Source: Salticus scenicus
Taxonomy: Eukaryota > Arthropoda > Arachnida > Araneae > Salticidae
NCBI GenBank assembly: GCA_963930645.1
Contig: OZ005659.1
Coordinates: 157,232,034-157,296,033, forward strand
DNA length: 64,000 bases
Direction of reading: 5' to 3'
Shown: positions 11,455-22,189 of the stretch, one piece after another
Layout: each line of letters opens with the position of its first letter
Position numbering within the stretch: position 1 is the first letter of the stretch
Translations under genes and position numbers: made by a program
The notes under the pieces: model-generated
Databases searched by the model: none
What the model was told of the DNA's origin: nothing
Seen by the model: only the letters and a program-made list of their open reading frames with translations

Positions 11455-11590
11455 ACGAAACAGGGGAGGATCCGTATTCTGATGGCATGTATCTGAACCA
11501 CCATCGGTGGTGAGTCCTAGATAGTTGCTAATTGCCCATAGTGTAGTACAAGTGTGATGTAAAACCCACTCAGCCAACTGAACTGTTCGA
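11455..11590 (-). repeat. SINE-like repeat E, copy 1
   Basis: Read on the minus strand this contains GGGTTTTACATCACACTTG, ATGGGCAATTAGCAAC, CTAGGACTCACC, GATACATGCCATCAG and GGATCCTCCCC. The same ordered blocks occur at 19735-19855 (minus) and 25335-25450 (plus). The repeat is short, has no coding frame and is widely spaced, as SINE fragments are. No pol III boxes were recognised in this part, so the class is uncertain. Confidence 0.7.
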
Positions 11591-11977
11591 AAATAATTCT
11601 GATACTTGTTAATACTACTCAAACTTAACCTCGACCTCAAAAATTTGCGTATGTTATCGAGCGTTCGAAATTTCTTCGACGGGGAAAAATATTACGTACA
11701 TAATACATTGTATGTTTCATTATACTTAAGATTCCTAATATTCTTTTTCTGGTAATTGAAATGAACGTAAAAATACTTTTACATTTTTTATCGAGTAACT
11801 TATTTCAATACTTTATTTTTTTGAAAAACTGATTTAGTTTGAATAACATTATAAATAAATATTTACATTATATATTTGCAATGTTAAAATACACTATATT
11901 TGGAATTAATATATAATTTTTTTTATTATTTTTATATATATTTTTTATATTTTTTATTATTATTTTTATTTTTTGGA

Positions 11978-12052
<75 letters not shown>

Positions 12053-12180
12053 AATCTGGAAATATAAATCACAATTAATCGATTTTGGTATTGGTATCTT
12101 AAATTATATTGCGTTTATCTATTATATAATTAAAAAAAAAATTAGTCTTATGACAGCATTTTCAAAATTAAAGATTCTGT
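11591..12180. other. AT-rich stretch with long (TA)n microsatellite
   Basis: A (TA)n tract runs from about 11983 to 12046, flanked on the left by T-rich sequence in which ATTATTTTTAT-like words repeat. Such tracts can be cruciform-prone and are common assembly trouble spots. No gene is visible. Confidence 0.8.
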
Positions 12181-12229
12181 GCAATAACGCAGTGTTATAG
12201 CGAATGTTATCTTGAATCAATAAATTTCG

Positions 12230-12520
12230 TAAAATCATTTGAATTTGTTTTTAATACATTTTGCAGATGTCAAAATAATAAATAATATTCATATTAACTT
12301 ACGGATAAAGAGGCATTAAGAAACTCTCTAGCAAATGTGAATAATATTAAGGAAAATGAAAAAGAATTTCAATTTACTTTCATTACTTTCCGCACATGTC
12401 AAAATAATAAATAAATAAATAAGTAAATAAATAATATTCATATAACCTTTGAAATAAAGAGGTATTAGGAAAATTTGAACATTGTTTAGGAAAAAGTAAA
12501 TAATTCTCGGAAAAAAAAAA
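12230..12520 (+). repeat. Two-copy tandem repeat, about 135 bp
   Basis: GTCAAAATAATAAATAATATTCATAT followed by AAAGAGGCATTA-type sequence occurs at about 12269 and again at about 12398. The second copy is expanded by (AAAT)n. Both copies then run into GGAAAA-rich sequence. No protein is encoded. It is a local duplication. Confidence 0.65.
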
Positions 12521-12762
12521 TACACAAAATGTTACAAATCGGTACATGTATATACTAAAAAAGAAAACTTTCGTGTTTTTAAATAAATATACACATAAAA
12601 AAAAATTGTAAAAATATTTACTATATAAGAAACGGACTATATTAAATTTATATGATAAGTGAATATGTAGAATTTGTTATCAATTTCTCAAATTGTACAA
12701 TACCTTTTTATTTTGCTGTCTAAACTGTAAAACGCCAGCAGAATTCTCAGAATATTTTCAAA

Positions 12763-12763
<1 letters not shown>

Positions 12764-12804
<41 letters not shown>

Positions 12805-12852
12805 CGGAACACAATTAGCCATGTTCTGATTATATAATATATATATATATAT
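12764..12852. repeat. (TA)n microsatellites
   Basis: Two (TA)n tracts, about 12764-12800 and 12836-12852, are separated by a short unique stretch. No associated gene or element end was recognised. Confidence 0.85.
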
Positions 12853-12969
12853 CTGCTAAAATGTCATACATAAATTTCAGTCTAATATATCCATTCTGTA
12901 GGCATGGAGAGAAGTAGAATTGGCAGTTTGCCTGAAATTCATGCATTCTTAGAAATGGAAAGATAACAG

Positions 12970-13640
12970 GAAAACGGATTTTCCAGACTTTCTTACAGAT
13001 GATGTTTGAAAAACAATAATTCTTTTCAATGCTTTACAGACTAAAAAGAGTACACAAGTACATAAAGAAACACCATATATTGTTCAATTATTCCATAGAA
13101 TTATTATTTATAAGATTAAAATTAATTTCTAATCATATATGATTTATTATTTAAATAATCCTCATTTGCAAGATAATTTTATATCTAAAAAACAAAGCAG
13201 ATTTTTCAGAAGTTCTTATAGATGATGTTTAAAAAATTAATGCTCGCTCTTTTAAATGGCTTCTAGATTTAAGAAGAGTATATAAACAGATAAAGAAAGA
13301 CCAGACATTGTTCAAACATTTGGTTCAAGATTGAAACAGACTAACAATCACATATGATTTATTATTTGAAAATCTTAATTGCAGAAAGTTATACTGGTAA
13401 CAACAAAAGCGGATTTTTTGCAAAAACTTTTAAAGATGGCGTTTAAAAAACAATTGCTGTTTTGAATACATCCTAGATTGAAAATGAATGCACAAATACT
13501 CTAAGAAAGGCCAGATTTTTTTTATCTATCAAACAGTCAATTAAAATATTAATTATAAGATTAAATGTGACTAAGTGTAATATGTAATTAATTAATTAAA
13601 ATAGCATGAATTTTTAGAAAGTTTTGCTAATGGTTAAAAC
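12970..13640 (+). repeat. Three-copy tandem repeat, about 220 bp
   Basis: The phrase CGGATTTTCCAGACTTTCTT...GATGATGTTT recurs in diverged form near 12973, 13196 and 13407. Each copy then has a CAATTA/CAATTG phrase, a GATTAAAAAGAGTA-like phrase, TAAAGAAAGACCA and CATATATGATTTATTATTT. Divergence between units is considerable, so the array is old. No conserved reading frame is seen across the units, which argues against a coding repeat. Confidence 0.7.
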
Positions 13641-13679
13641 AGACAATTATCAGACACTTTAGGAAATGCTACTATCCAA

Positions 13680-14640
13680 ACTGGAATGCAGGGACGTGAA
13701 AAAAAAATATTGTGTATGAATAACAGTTCCTACAAAATATTTTTTTACAGGATTTTGCGATTAATTCATATAAAGTATCAAACGATACTCTAATCAATTT
13801 TGGAGAAGATTTGTGGATAAAAAATACCTGTAATATAAGAAAGTTTTTCATAATTTACTCATGGCACATAAAACTTTTTTTACTTTTTTTGTCATGTATT
13901 TAAAACAAACCCTTTTTCTTTCCTTCGTCGAATGAATTCCAAACGTTTATATGAACGCACTTTTAAAAGTTTTTTTTTTTATGTTCATCGAACGACAATA
14001 GAAAATCAAATTACAGGCAAGGGATTTTTAAATTTCTAAGAGACAAAGAACAGGGTGGTCACAGACCCCATTTTCCTCTGATTCTTTCACCAATTTTTTT
14101 TTCGGAATTTTTAATAGTATTTTTGCACCATTAATTAAGTAAAAATCATTATTTAAATATTATGGTGGAAGAATCTAGGAAAAAAGTAACCACCTTGAAA
14201 AAGTATTCTGTGTAACATTCATGTAAATATTTAATAAGAAGTATAGTTCATCATCATATATATTATTAGAACTGTAAATATCTTTTTAAATTTTTATATT
14301 AGCTACTATAAGATGACTAGTCTGATTATAATCAGGCAATATGTTAAATATTTAATGTGTGATTAGATATAGAAATAAAAGAATTAAAAATGTATTTTAA
14401 AATAACTTTGAATGTATTTTGAAAATAATTTTCTTTCCCTTTTATGTAATTAAACTTCTGAAGAGATGAAATTGAAATCACTGAAAGTAAAATCACTTAG
14501 ACGAAAATGTTAAAATGTTTTATTCATATAAATATATTTATGTGCTATACGTTTTTCACAAATGGTAACATAGATGAAAAATTCTGTGTATATAAACAGA
14601 GAAAGAGTTTCAGCTTAATTTTTTTTTCAATTTATTGTCT
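13680..14640. other. AT-rich stretch, no gene seen
   Basis: One weak palindromic pair brackets 14060-14190 (GGTGGTCACAG...TTTCACCAATTTTTTTT against AAAAAAGTAACCACC), which could be a degenerate foldback. The 78-codon frame at 14507-14743 overlaps a repeat fragment and shows no domain. Nothing else is supportable. Confidence 0.5.
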
Positions 14641-14880
14641 GTCTCAGTGTGTATACTTAAAATTTTTAGACGCTGTAGTTTACGAACAAATGAACAGGAT
14701 TCAGTATAAGCTTGTCATTGAGTTGAACCTTGACATAAGTTGATTCTGAATATTTTTTAATGCAGATCACTCAAAAGTTGGCGGTGTTGTATCGACTTCC
14801 AACAATTTTAATATGGCAGCATAGGACAAAATTTTGTATAAATTTACACAATAAAGATTATTTTTAACCAAACATTGAAA
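14640..14880 (+). repeat. Diverged fragment of the 48.7-kb element family
   Basis: It shares TTTACGAACAAATGAA, a GTTGAACCTTGACATAAGTTG phrase, and GGCAGCATAGGACAAAATTTTGTATAAAT with the block at 48845-49030, in the same order and orientation. It is a partial, decayed copy with no coding function. Confidence 0.6.
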
Positions 14881-14949
14881 ATAAACAATAAAAACAAAAT
14901 TATATTACTAACGGTGAAACAGAACAAAATGTTTGTATACGTTGGGTGT

Positions 14950-15180
14950 GTTTGGTATTTAGGAATAAGGCCAATTGACTATTCTAGGATCCTAAGTGTG
15001 AGACGGAGTGCCTTCCATGGAGGTCTTACTAAGGGGTTCTATTCCGTATTTACGCAAGTTTCGGGGAAAACCACGGAAAACTCCGAACGGCTAGGCCGAC
15101 ATGCGCGACCTGGGATCGAACTCGGCACCTCACATCTACCAGCTTTGAACGCAGAACCGCTCAGCCTCTGGTGGGCCTGT
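14950..15180 (-). repeat. tRNA-derived SINE
   Basis: On the minus strand a tRNA-like head holds an A-box TGAGCGGTTCTGC (15151-15163) and a B-box GAGTTCGATCC (15114-15124). It is followed by a non-tRNA body with CGGAGTTTTCCGTGGTTTTCCCC, a phrase type common in arthropod SINE bodies. The body ends toward 14950. The 108-codon plus-strand frame and the 110-codon minus-strand frame across it are read-throughs of the SINE. It would have been copied by pol III transcription and LINE-supplied reverse transcriptase. Confidence 0.75.
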
Positions 15181-15199
15181 ATACATTGGGGTATTGCCT

Positions 15200-16860
15200 G
15201 AACTTTGTGTATAGAGAAGATATTCAACATGCGTATTTTTTCAAAAAATAAATAAATAAATAAGTAAAAGAAAGAAAGAAAGAAAAACCACCTCGTTAAT
15301 ATCTTTAAACCGAATATGTGAATATCGATTTTTTTTTTTTTTTTTTTTTTTTTTACATTTATTTTAAACAAAACATGTTCTTAACAACAACAACAAAAAA
15401 AAAAATGGAATTCCTATGATATTGCAAGCTTTTTTCCCACCCTTATTTTTCGATCGACTGTTCTAATATTTTTTAGTTGAAAATCTTCAGCATTTACTAT
15501 AGAAAATAATTTAAATAAATAATTTGCATTGCGATGATTTGTATAGAGAAATATAAAAGAAATATCTGTGATGCCCACAAATTTTACTAGTTAATTTTGT
15601 TATTATCGTATTTAAATTTCCTCATTCATTTAAATATATTTGATATTTGAAGAGTTGCTTAACTATATTTTTTTCTACCAGAGAAAAACGGATATACACT
15701 GATTTTATAACTATTAAGAGAATTTGAAAATATTTACTTTAAACATTATTATGCAACAGACCTTTTTAAGTATATAAAACACTTTTGAAAATTTAGTTCA
15801 TTATATAAGAAATAAAATTACACTTGTTTTCTCAAAATTCTGATTACTTGATAACTTAATGCTGTCTGCATTTGAAAATTTCGATTGTTGAATGCACTTT
15901 AAAAAATAATTTGTAAATGTATACAATTTCCTTCTAAATTAATGAAGCAATTTACTTTACTAATGACAATATGACGATGACACGATTTCTTTTACTGATG
16001 ACGTTATAATGACAAAGTAATGAACGTGAAATCAGGAGAAAATGACGACTGACATAATAATGATAGGTTGGGGCTTAAAACATAGCGTTCAATAATCGTT
16101 AAAAAAAAGAAAAACTAAAAGACAACAAAACTGCTCCTGATTGCTGATATAAAGTAAATCCCTTGTTAGGAAAACAGATTATTAATGGATATTTGAAATT
16201 TGTCTTAGAGATAGATATATATGCACATATATGAAAACTTTAAGGTTTAATGAAGCACAGTTTTTCAAAAGTAACAAAACGGAAATTGATGCAATCTAAA
16301 CATATTTTTAATGATGCCATTAAAAATATTGAAATTACTTGAGATATTACTGTTCCTATGTGAAGATAATAATTAATCAATTTTCGACGTAATAATTTAA
16401 AAAAAGTTGAAGTATTTTTAATTAGAAATATTGTGAAAAAAATAGTACTTATGGTTATAAAATTTAAAAAATTATAATATTCAAACGATCTTATAATTTT
16501 TTAATAGTTTCAATAATTCAATACTTAATGGATCATTAAGTAATCAAAACTAAAGATTTTAATAACTTAATTTAGTTGCAATGTTTTTCGAAAATGTGCT
16601 TCTACAAAATCATAAAATTTTAATAAGCAATGAAGTATAAAATTTTATCTATTCATAGCAAACTATCATTTGAACTATTATATTCTGATGTTGCGTTAAA
16701 TGTCACAAAAATGAATGTTTTCTGTGTTACATATGGCTGTGATACTAGCATATAATAAAGGGTGTAATGCTAGCATTTATTACTTTTTCTAATACATATT
16801 AAGGTAAATTATTGGAATTTACCGAAATTTCACAGTACCTGAAGTTTAGTAGAGTTAAAT
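15200..16860. other. AT-rich stretch, no gene seen
   Basis: It has a (GAAA)n tract near 15268-15285 and a T run near 15330-15353. The rest is ordinary AT-rich DNA with no frame over 60 codons worth reporting. TGATGACGTTATAATGAC-like words near 15963-16050 (GATGAC, TGACAATATGACGATGAC) form a short, irregular GAC-rich cluster. Confidence 0.55.
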
Positions 16861-16914
16861 TTGCCAAGAAAACTCCTCATCGCGTCACAGAGGTCCAGGA
16901 ATGGTAGACACTGG

Positions 16915-16922
16915 GTATATAA
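16915..16922 (+). promoter_or_regulatory. TATA-box candidate
   Basis: GGGTATATAAG sits about 30 bp upstream of a C/G-rich patch (CACTCCGGCGCGACGAGGGATCC) that is unlike the surrounding AT-rich DNA. TATA boxes sit about 30 bp upstream of pol II start sites, so transcription would begin near 16945-16950. An open frame begins at 17018. The arrangement fits either a host promoter or the U3/R junction of an unrecognised LTR. No LTR partner was found in the window. Confidence 0.35.
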
Positions 16923-17017
16923 GTCACTCCGGCGCGACGAGGGATCCTCTTTTCTGCCGAGGAGTTAGTTACCAATCAGGAAAAGTGACAAGCAGAAAAG
17001 CGATGTAGAATAAGCCA

Positions 17018-17257
17018 GTGGAATTCTTTCTTGCGAGACAAAGGATATGTAAGAGACACGCTGAGATCACTGAGTGTCTTCACTTTCGAGAAACTTCCAA
17101 ATGCGACAAGGGGCAAGAGAAAAAAAAATCAGAAGAAAGAAAACAAATGGAGGATCTGAAGAAACCCAAACGCGAGCTGATAACAGAGAGCAGACGCCGG
17201 AAAAAAAATCGAGCACTGGATAGGCCGCTAACCAGGATTTTAACAATTTCGAGTTAG
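17018..17257 (+). CDS. Hypothetical basic 79-residue frame
   Basis: The frame starts with ATG about 70 bp downstream of the putative start site of the TATA-box candidate. It encodes a strongly basic, hydrophilic peptide rich in Lys, Arg and Glu (residues 30-70 especially), with two Cys near 11 and 20 and another near 29. No family is recognised. Codon composition is less A/T-extreme than that of nearby chance frames. It ends in TAG just before an ATTT microsatellite. It could be a first exon, a retroelement leader frame or chance, and the third is quite possible. Confidence 0.2.
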   Translation: MEFFLARQRICKRHAEITECLHFRETSKCDKGQEKKKSEERKQMEDLKKPKRELITESRRRKKNRALDRPLTRILTISS

Positions 17258-17259
17258 TG

Positions 17260-17985
17260 TACATTTATCTATTTATTTATTTATTTATTTATTGTCGTAA
17301 ACATGTCTAATTTTAAAACAAATAAAGAACATCTGTAGCGTGTACTACTTTTCTTTTCCTTAATAATAATAACAATAATAATAATAATAATAAAATGGGG
17401 AAACTTACTATGAAGATGTTACAAAGCAATACGCTTGTGTGCATTGATTTATACGATTCAAGGCACGTCCAGTCGAAACAATTCCAAGGCGCCAAACTCG
17501 AAGCATTGTTTGACAGAAACAACAAATAGCAGAGAGGATACATCTTGGTCATCAAACTATTTCTGATCCGTTGAATGTCATTTAAAAGAGTTATCAGCTC
17601 GAAAAGAATAATAAACAAACTCTTAAAAGTTGGTTCAAACATGTGATGCAGCATAGTAGTATGAGGAACAAAATAATTCGATGTATGAGTTACGTCAAAC
17701 AACGAATTTCAATTTCAATCAACAGCATTTCCAATACTTATCACACAGTAACAGACCCGTATCGTCAAGGTCACTCTCTCAGTTTACTGTCTTCCATATA
17801 TTTTTCTTTGTTTTATTTTTTCTTTTAGTTTTCTATTTTCTATTTCGCACTTTTCTTTTATATTTATAAAGGTAAAGAAGTCGTATAAGGCAGTTGGACC
17901 AAACAGGATCATAAAATACGATATAATGCATTGTAATTTATATATTGGACGTAATTAGAGCAGTGAAATCAAGTGAACATCGTAA
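17260..17985. other. AT-rich stretch with (ATTT)n and (AAT)n tracts
   Basis: (ATTT)n lies at about 17265-17292 and (AAT)n at about 17362-17392. The minus-strand frame at 17313-17702 has a poly-Leu run encoded by the microsatellite, no domain and no start context. I treat it as chance. Confidence 0.5.
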
Positions 17986-18800
17986 AAATAATTCAACAAG
18001 TTAAAACAACATTATGAACTGAAAGTGGACAGCCATCGACAGGTCATGGCAAAAACCTGAAAATGCGTCAGCTTCGGGCATGGCCTAGTGCCACTATCAA
18101 TGTCACTGTCATGGGAAAGATCCAGAAGGCGAGAAGATTGTTATATCATCTGAATGACAGGAAAATGATAAGGAGAAAACTTTGTGCGAAGTTTTATTTT
18201 GTCAGTGTGAAAGACATCCTTTTTCTCATAGGATAGTAACAAAAAAAAGGTGGATATATTTCGAGAACCCACAATGCAAAAAAAAAAAAAAAAAAAAAAA
18301 ATCATGGCACAATTATCAACATCTGCCACAAGACCGAACGGCCTCGGAAAGAACAGAATGCTGTACTTCCTTTTGATCATTCGAAGAAATACCAAAAGCT
18401 GTACCATAGCTTCTAAAACCGGATTAACCGTTAATATCATTCATTATCATCGACAGATGATCGAATTGGACCATACGGTATTCGAAAAGCTACCATAATG
18501 ATCTACAAAATGTTATTAAAAAAATTGTCGTACGATGACACTCCGTCAAACATAACAAAATTAGCCAGAGGCACCATTTCTGCACTTGGCTCGAAACTGT
18601 GCCTCCTCTACACCTCACTTACAAGACTTGTCGCTTTACGATGATCACTAGTTTTTATGGATGTTTCAGGACTTTTGCATTACACATTTCAATAACTATG
18701 GATACGTCTGAAAATGACTTGGTGACTGGATAATCTCGAAAAAGGAAAGGGTTCTCTCAGTGAGTACCGACGATTTGAAATATTGGTTGATTAAAATATA
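17985..18800. other. Unexplained higher-complexity segment
   Basis: Compared with its neighbours this segment is less A/T-biased and has few simple repeats apart from an A run at 18278-18300. Phrases such as GCTTCGGGCATGGCCTAGTG and GGCACCATTTCTGCACTTGG look like unique or decayed coding sequence, but no frame longer than about 100 codons survives and none shows a known domain. Frames at 18141-18440 (minus), 18182-18376 and 18250-18498 (plus) overlap each other and all cross the A run. I cannot name it. Confidence 0.4.
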
Positions 18801-18839
18801 CAGCTAGCGGTGCAGCGAAATTTGAATAAGTTATTTGTC

Positions 18840-19730
18840 ACTTTTTTAAAAAGTAACATTTTTTTCTTTTTCTTTAAAGAATTATTAAGAACTAATAACA
18901 AGCACGTCTGGTAAACAGTTTTACGCAAAGCAATTATCTTATTATTATTAATTATTAATTTATTATTTTTCTTTAATACATCTTGTTCTTCACCACTAAA
19001 CTCCGCGTTTTATCGCATTTTTTTTTTTTTTTTTTTCAATATATACATAACGATAACAATTTTTTTCATGCAGAATATGGATTTAAAGAATACGGAGAAA
19101 ATGGATTTTATATGGCAGAATAAGATAAAACTAACAAAGATTAGACAAGAAATTACAAAGAATACTAAAAGAAATTCTTGTGAAGAACATACAAATAAAT
19201 CTTATATATTATTCAGCTTTTTCCGAAATCGCTTACGGAATAATATTTTTCTAGATTGTTTTCTTTTTTACGTAAAATGTTTTTGACAGTAGTTCGAAGT
19301 ATCCAGAAAAAGCAATAATTTTTGAATAGCAGAGATTATGAAGCATTATTTATTCATAACAACAAATAATTACTTTTTCTATTTCTTATTTTCAATATTT
19401 TTCCATTCTATAATCAATTTCCGTTTATGTATCTTCGCACGCATATATATAAATAAAATTGCAAACACAATTTATCCTTTTGTTTTCATAACATTAAATG
19501 AAAATCTTTAACTGTATAAAAACAGTTTATATGCATTTACATAGCTGAGTTTTACTTTAATACTTCTTTGTTTTTGTGGGAATAGTAATAATATTTATGA
19601 ATAAAAGAAAAAATATGCTTCTTCTGCTTAAGAATGTTTGAAACTATTATGTATAATGGATTTTAATTTCGTTCTCAATAGCGACTACATTTATCACTTT
19701 ATTGTTCCTTTTTACCTTATTGTACTGCTT
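18840..19730. other. AT-rich stretch, no gene seen
   Basis: It holds a T run at 19017-19036 and short (ATT)n words near 18940-18965. The 72-codon frame at 19068-19286 is Lys/Asn/Phe-rich and unremarkable. Nothing further is supportable. Confidence 0.55.
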
Positions 19731-19734
19731 CCGT

Positions 19735-19855
19735 AGAGGATCAAAATTGTGATGGCATGTCTCCGAACAACCTCTAGGGGTGTGTCCCAGGCCGTCGCCA
19801 ATTGCCCATCTGCGCAGCACTAGTGCGACGTAAAACCCAATCATCCAACCATCCA
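19735..19855 (-). repeat. SINE-like repeat E, copy 2
   Basis: This is the best preserved of the three copies. On the minus strand the blocks are GGGTTTTACGTCGCACTAG, ATGGGCAATTGGCGACGG, CTGGGACACACCCCTAGAGG, GACATGCCATCACAATTTTG and GATCCTCTACGG. The CGACGG and GGGACACACC words are shared with the copy at 25335. The minus-strand frame at 19647-19874 is a translation of the repeat and not a gene. Confidence 0.75.
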
Positions 19856-20041
19856 TCCTTATTGTACTGAGCAAAATGAAGTATTGTAAAAGCAGTAAAA
19901 GCGAAAAAGATTTTTTTTTTTTTCATCTATAGTAACTCAAAAGCGGTTGGCTATAAAATGTTAAAACTCAATATTTGTGACTTATAACGTCTAGTTGTAC
20001 ACCTCATATTTTGAGTTTTATTTGGTCACTCACTTCACATA

Positions 20042-21660
20042 CAGTGCGTTGCATGAATATAAACGCTCCTTTTCCTATAACCAGAAATAGAATTTTTAAA
20101 ATTTTAAAAGAAGGAATTTGACTTACAGTTATTGCATATGACTAACAACTGAATAAGGTGCTTTGAGCACGTATGTTTAGTGCTTTGAGCACGTATGTCA
20201 TGCAAGCTTATGTAAATGAGTGTTTAAGCATTTTCTTATTTTTCACTCTTTTTCGTTTGTTGCGCGAAATTAAACGCACTTTGTATTTTGCATTTAAAAT
20301 TTAACAGAGCGACCGAAATTAAATTAAAACACAGATAGTCGTGTTGCTAACGTTCTCTAAAAGAGGTTTTAATGCTTGAGGGCGAAATTTACGGAGTTTG
20401 TTCAGGACGGCAAGAGGGAAAACTTTGACAGTAGACGAGAGGATAAAAATCGACTTTATGCGTGGTAAAGGCTTTAGCAATCGTGAAATTGGGCGTCGAA
20501 TCGGGAGAAGTGAATGTGTTGTGCGAAATTGTATAAATAAAGGGGCGAATTATGGGAAAAAAGCGTATAAGAAGTGAACAGGAAAGCTCACCAGTTACGA
20601 CAAACTTCGAATATGCAACGCTGCAAAGAATAAGAATATTTCCTGGGCGAAGATAAAGGCTCAATAGAAGCTGGGTGTTCATCGGACAACCATATGGAGA
20701 ACTATCAAATCTGCAACATTCATTAAGTTTAAGAAAATGAAGGCGAAACCACCCCTCACTCAAAAGCATAAAGATATGCGGTTGGAATGGGCAAAAAAAT
20801 GGATTTTAGATCGACTAAATTGGGAAAAAGTCATCTTCTCAGATGAAAAAAAGTTTAATCTCGATGGCCTGGACAAATTTCATAGCAACTGGCGCGATTT
20901 GAGAACCGAAGAAATGTACTGTTCAAAATGTTATTCTGGAGGTGGGTCTGTCATGGTGTGGGCAACCATAGGTTTTAAAGGGATTTTCGAATTAGAGTTC
21001 GTGGAGAACACTATGAACTCTGTAGATTATGTCCAGATGCTCACAAGGAACCTTCGCCGTCAAGCAGTCAAGAAAGCTGGAAGAAATTATATTTTTCATC
21101 AAGGTTGTGCATCTGTACATACAACACATATCGTGAAAAAATGGTTCCGTGACAATAAAATTAAAGTTCTGTATTAGCCCTCAAAAAGCCCCGATTTAAA
21201 CATAATGGAGAACGTATGGGGTATTCTGGGTCGTCGTGTTTACGTAAACGGAAGGCAGTTGAACACGAAAGATGAACTAAAATTGGCCATTCTATTAGCT
21301 TGGAAGACAATCAGCTTGGATGACCTCATGCCACTATATTAGTCAATGCCAAGGCGTTTACTGGCTGTTCTAAAAGCCCATGGTGGCTTTACAAAGTATT
21401 AGATACAGTATTTATTACTCAGTTATTTATTTTTTACATGTGCGTTTAAATTCATGCAACACGTACTTTTGTCATAAATTCAATAAAATTATTTTCTAAA
21501 AGATCATATTGGTCTTTCATTGTTTTGATTCGTATTTTCATTCGTTGAATTATACACATACAGTTTGCTTCAAGTGTCACCTATTCATATTTTTTTATTG
21601 CACTTCTATACCATTCTAATTCTTAAAGCTAAGGTGCGTTTATATTCATGCAACGCACAG
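20042..21660 (+). mobile_element. Tc1-type DNA transposon with IR/DR ends
   Basis: The element is flanked by TA on both sides (20040-20041 and 21661-21662), the Tc1/mariner target-site duplication. The outer ends are CAGTGCGTTGCATGAATATA and its inverse TATATTCATGCAACGCACTG-like sequence. A second copy of the end motif lies inward on each side: GTTGCGCGAAATTAAACGCAC near 20259-20279 and GTGCGTTTAAATTCATGCAAC near 21440-21460. This two-copies-per-end plan is the IR/DR arrangement known from some Tc1-family elements. The single transposase frame inside is dead. At about 1.62 kb it is the normal length for the family, so the copy is complete but inactive. Confidence 0.92.
20380..21402 (+). pseudogene. 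Tc1-type transposase, inactivated by four stops
   Basis: One reading frame of about 340 codons runs without any frameshift from near 20380 to a terminal TAG at 21400. It is interrupted by four stop codons: TGA at 20575, and TAG at 20665, 21175 and 21340. The N-terminus has the helix-turn-helix region (FSNREIGRRIGRSECVVRN) that binds the transposon ends. The catalytic part carries the first acid in IFSDEKKF (Asp at 20842) and the last in SPDLNIMENVW (Glu at 21208). The middle acid, expected in an HQD motif, is Gly here (GGT at 21103). The spacing from that position to the Glu is 34 residues, as in the DD34E group. The catalytic substitution plus stops make the copy inactive. The longest surviving open part is 20737-21177. 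Confidence 0.9.
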
Positions 21661-21788
21661 TATATCTCAGGCTTTAGAATTATTTTAGTGACGTCTGTAT
21701 ATACATTTGCATATATGTAACCAGCAGGTTTTAAAAAAAATTTGGCGTTTGACATTGTGAATTTGCTTGTAAGTTTGTTATAACTTCT

Positions 21789-22051
21789 AGCTGCGCAGTC
21801 CAGTTTTTGTACACTATAAGTCGTGCTGTTCTAAAGGCAGTCACGTAAATACAAAATTTGGAGCCCATTATACGACTCCTATTTTAGATGTTTTAACAGA
21901 ACCTAATATTAGAGCCCTTGATAATATTGTTACAAATGAAAAACTATTTTTGTTTATTAAAATGGTTGTTGCAATGAAAATACATGTAAAGGAACACATT
22001 AAGGAATGTAATAACATTCTGTTGGCTTTAAGGAGTCAACATTGTCGATAA
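21789..22051 (+). other. Unexplained open frame (about 87 codons), possible exon or decayed gene
   Basis: After a stop near 21787 a frame stays open to TAA at 22049-22051. It encodes a non-low-complexity peptide including ILDVLTEPNIRALDNIV and KEHIKECNNILLALRSQ, with a Cys-rich start (KSCC). There is no ATG until about 21960. Candidate splice-acceptor AG dinucleotides after pyrimidine-rich sequence lie just upstream (TTCTAG, CGCAG). In the next frame, amphipathic-looking sequence with GDVLSILAKLSTKLKTNN follows immediately, suggesting a single frameshift in a longer ancestral gene. I recognise no family. Confidence 0.35.
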
Positions 22052-22189
22052 ACATGGCGACGTTCTTTCCATTCTTGCAAAATTGTCAACCAAACTGAAA
22101 ACTAATAATTTACTTTTGTTAGATTGTGGAAAAGCTTACTTTATTTAAAACGGAGTTAACTAGATTTTTTGACATAATCTATCAATTTC

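Noticed and set aside
15039..15371. A 110-codon minus-strand frame
   Set aside because: It translates a SINE together with poly-A and GAAA tracts.
17313..17702. A 129-codon minus-strand frame
   Set aside because: Its length depends on an (AAT)n microsatellite translated as poly-Leu. There is no domain, start context or homologue that I recognise.
18141..18498. Three overlapping frames on both strands around 18.3 kb
   Set aside because: All cross an A run of over 20 bases, giving poly-Lys or poly-Phe. They cannot all be real, and none has a domain.
20389..20769. A 126-codon minus-strand frame opposite the Tc1 transposase
   Set aside because: It lies entirely antisense to the recognisable transposase frame and is a shadow.
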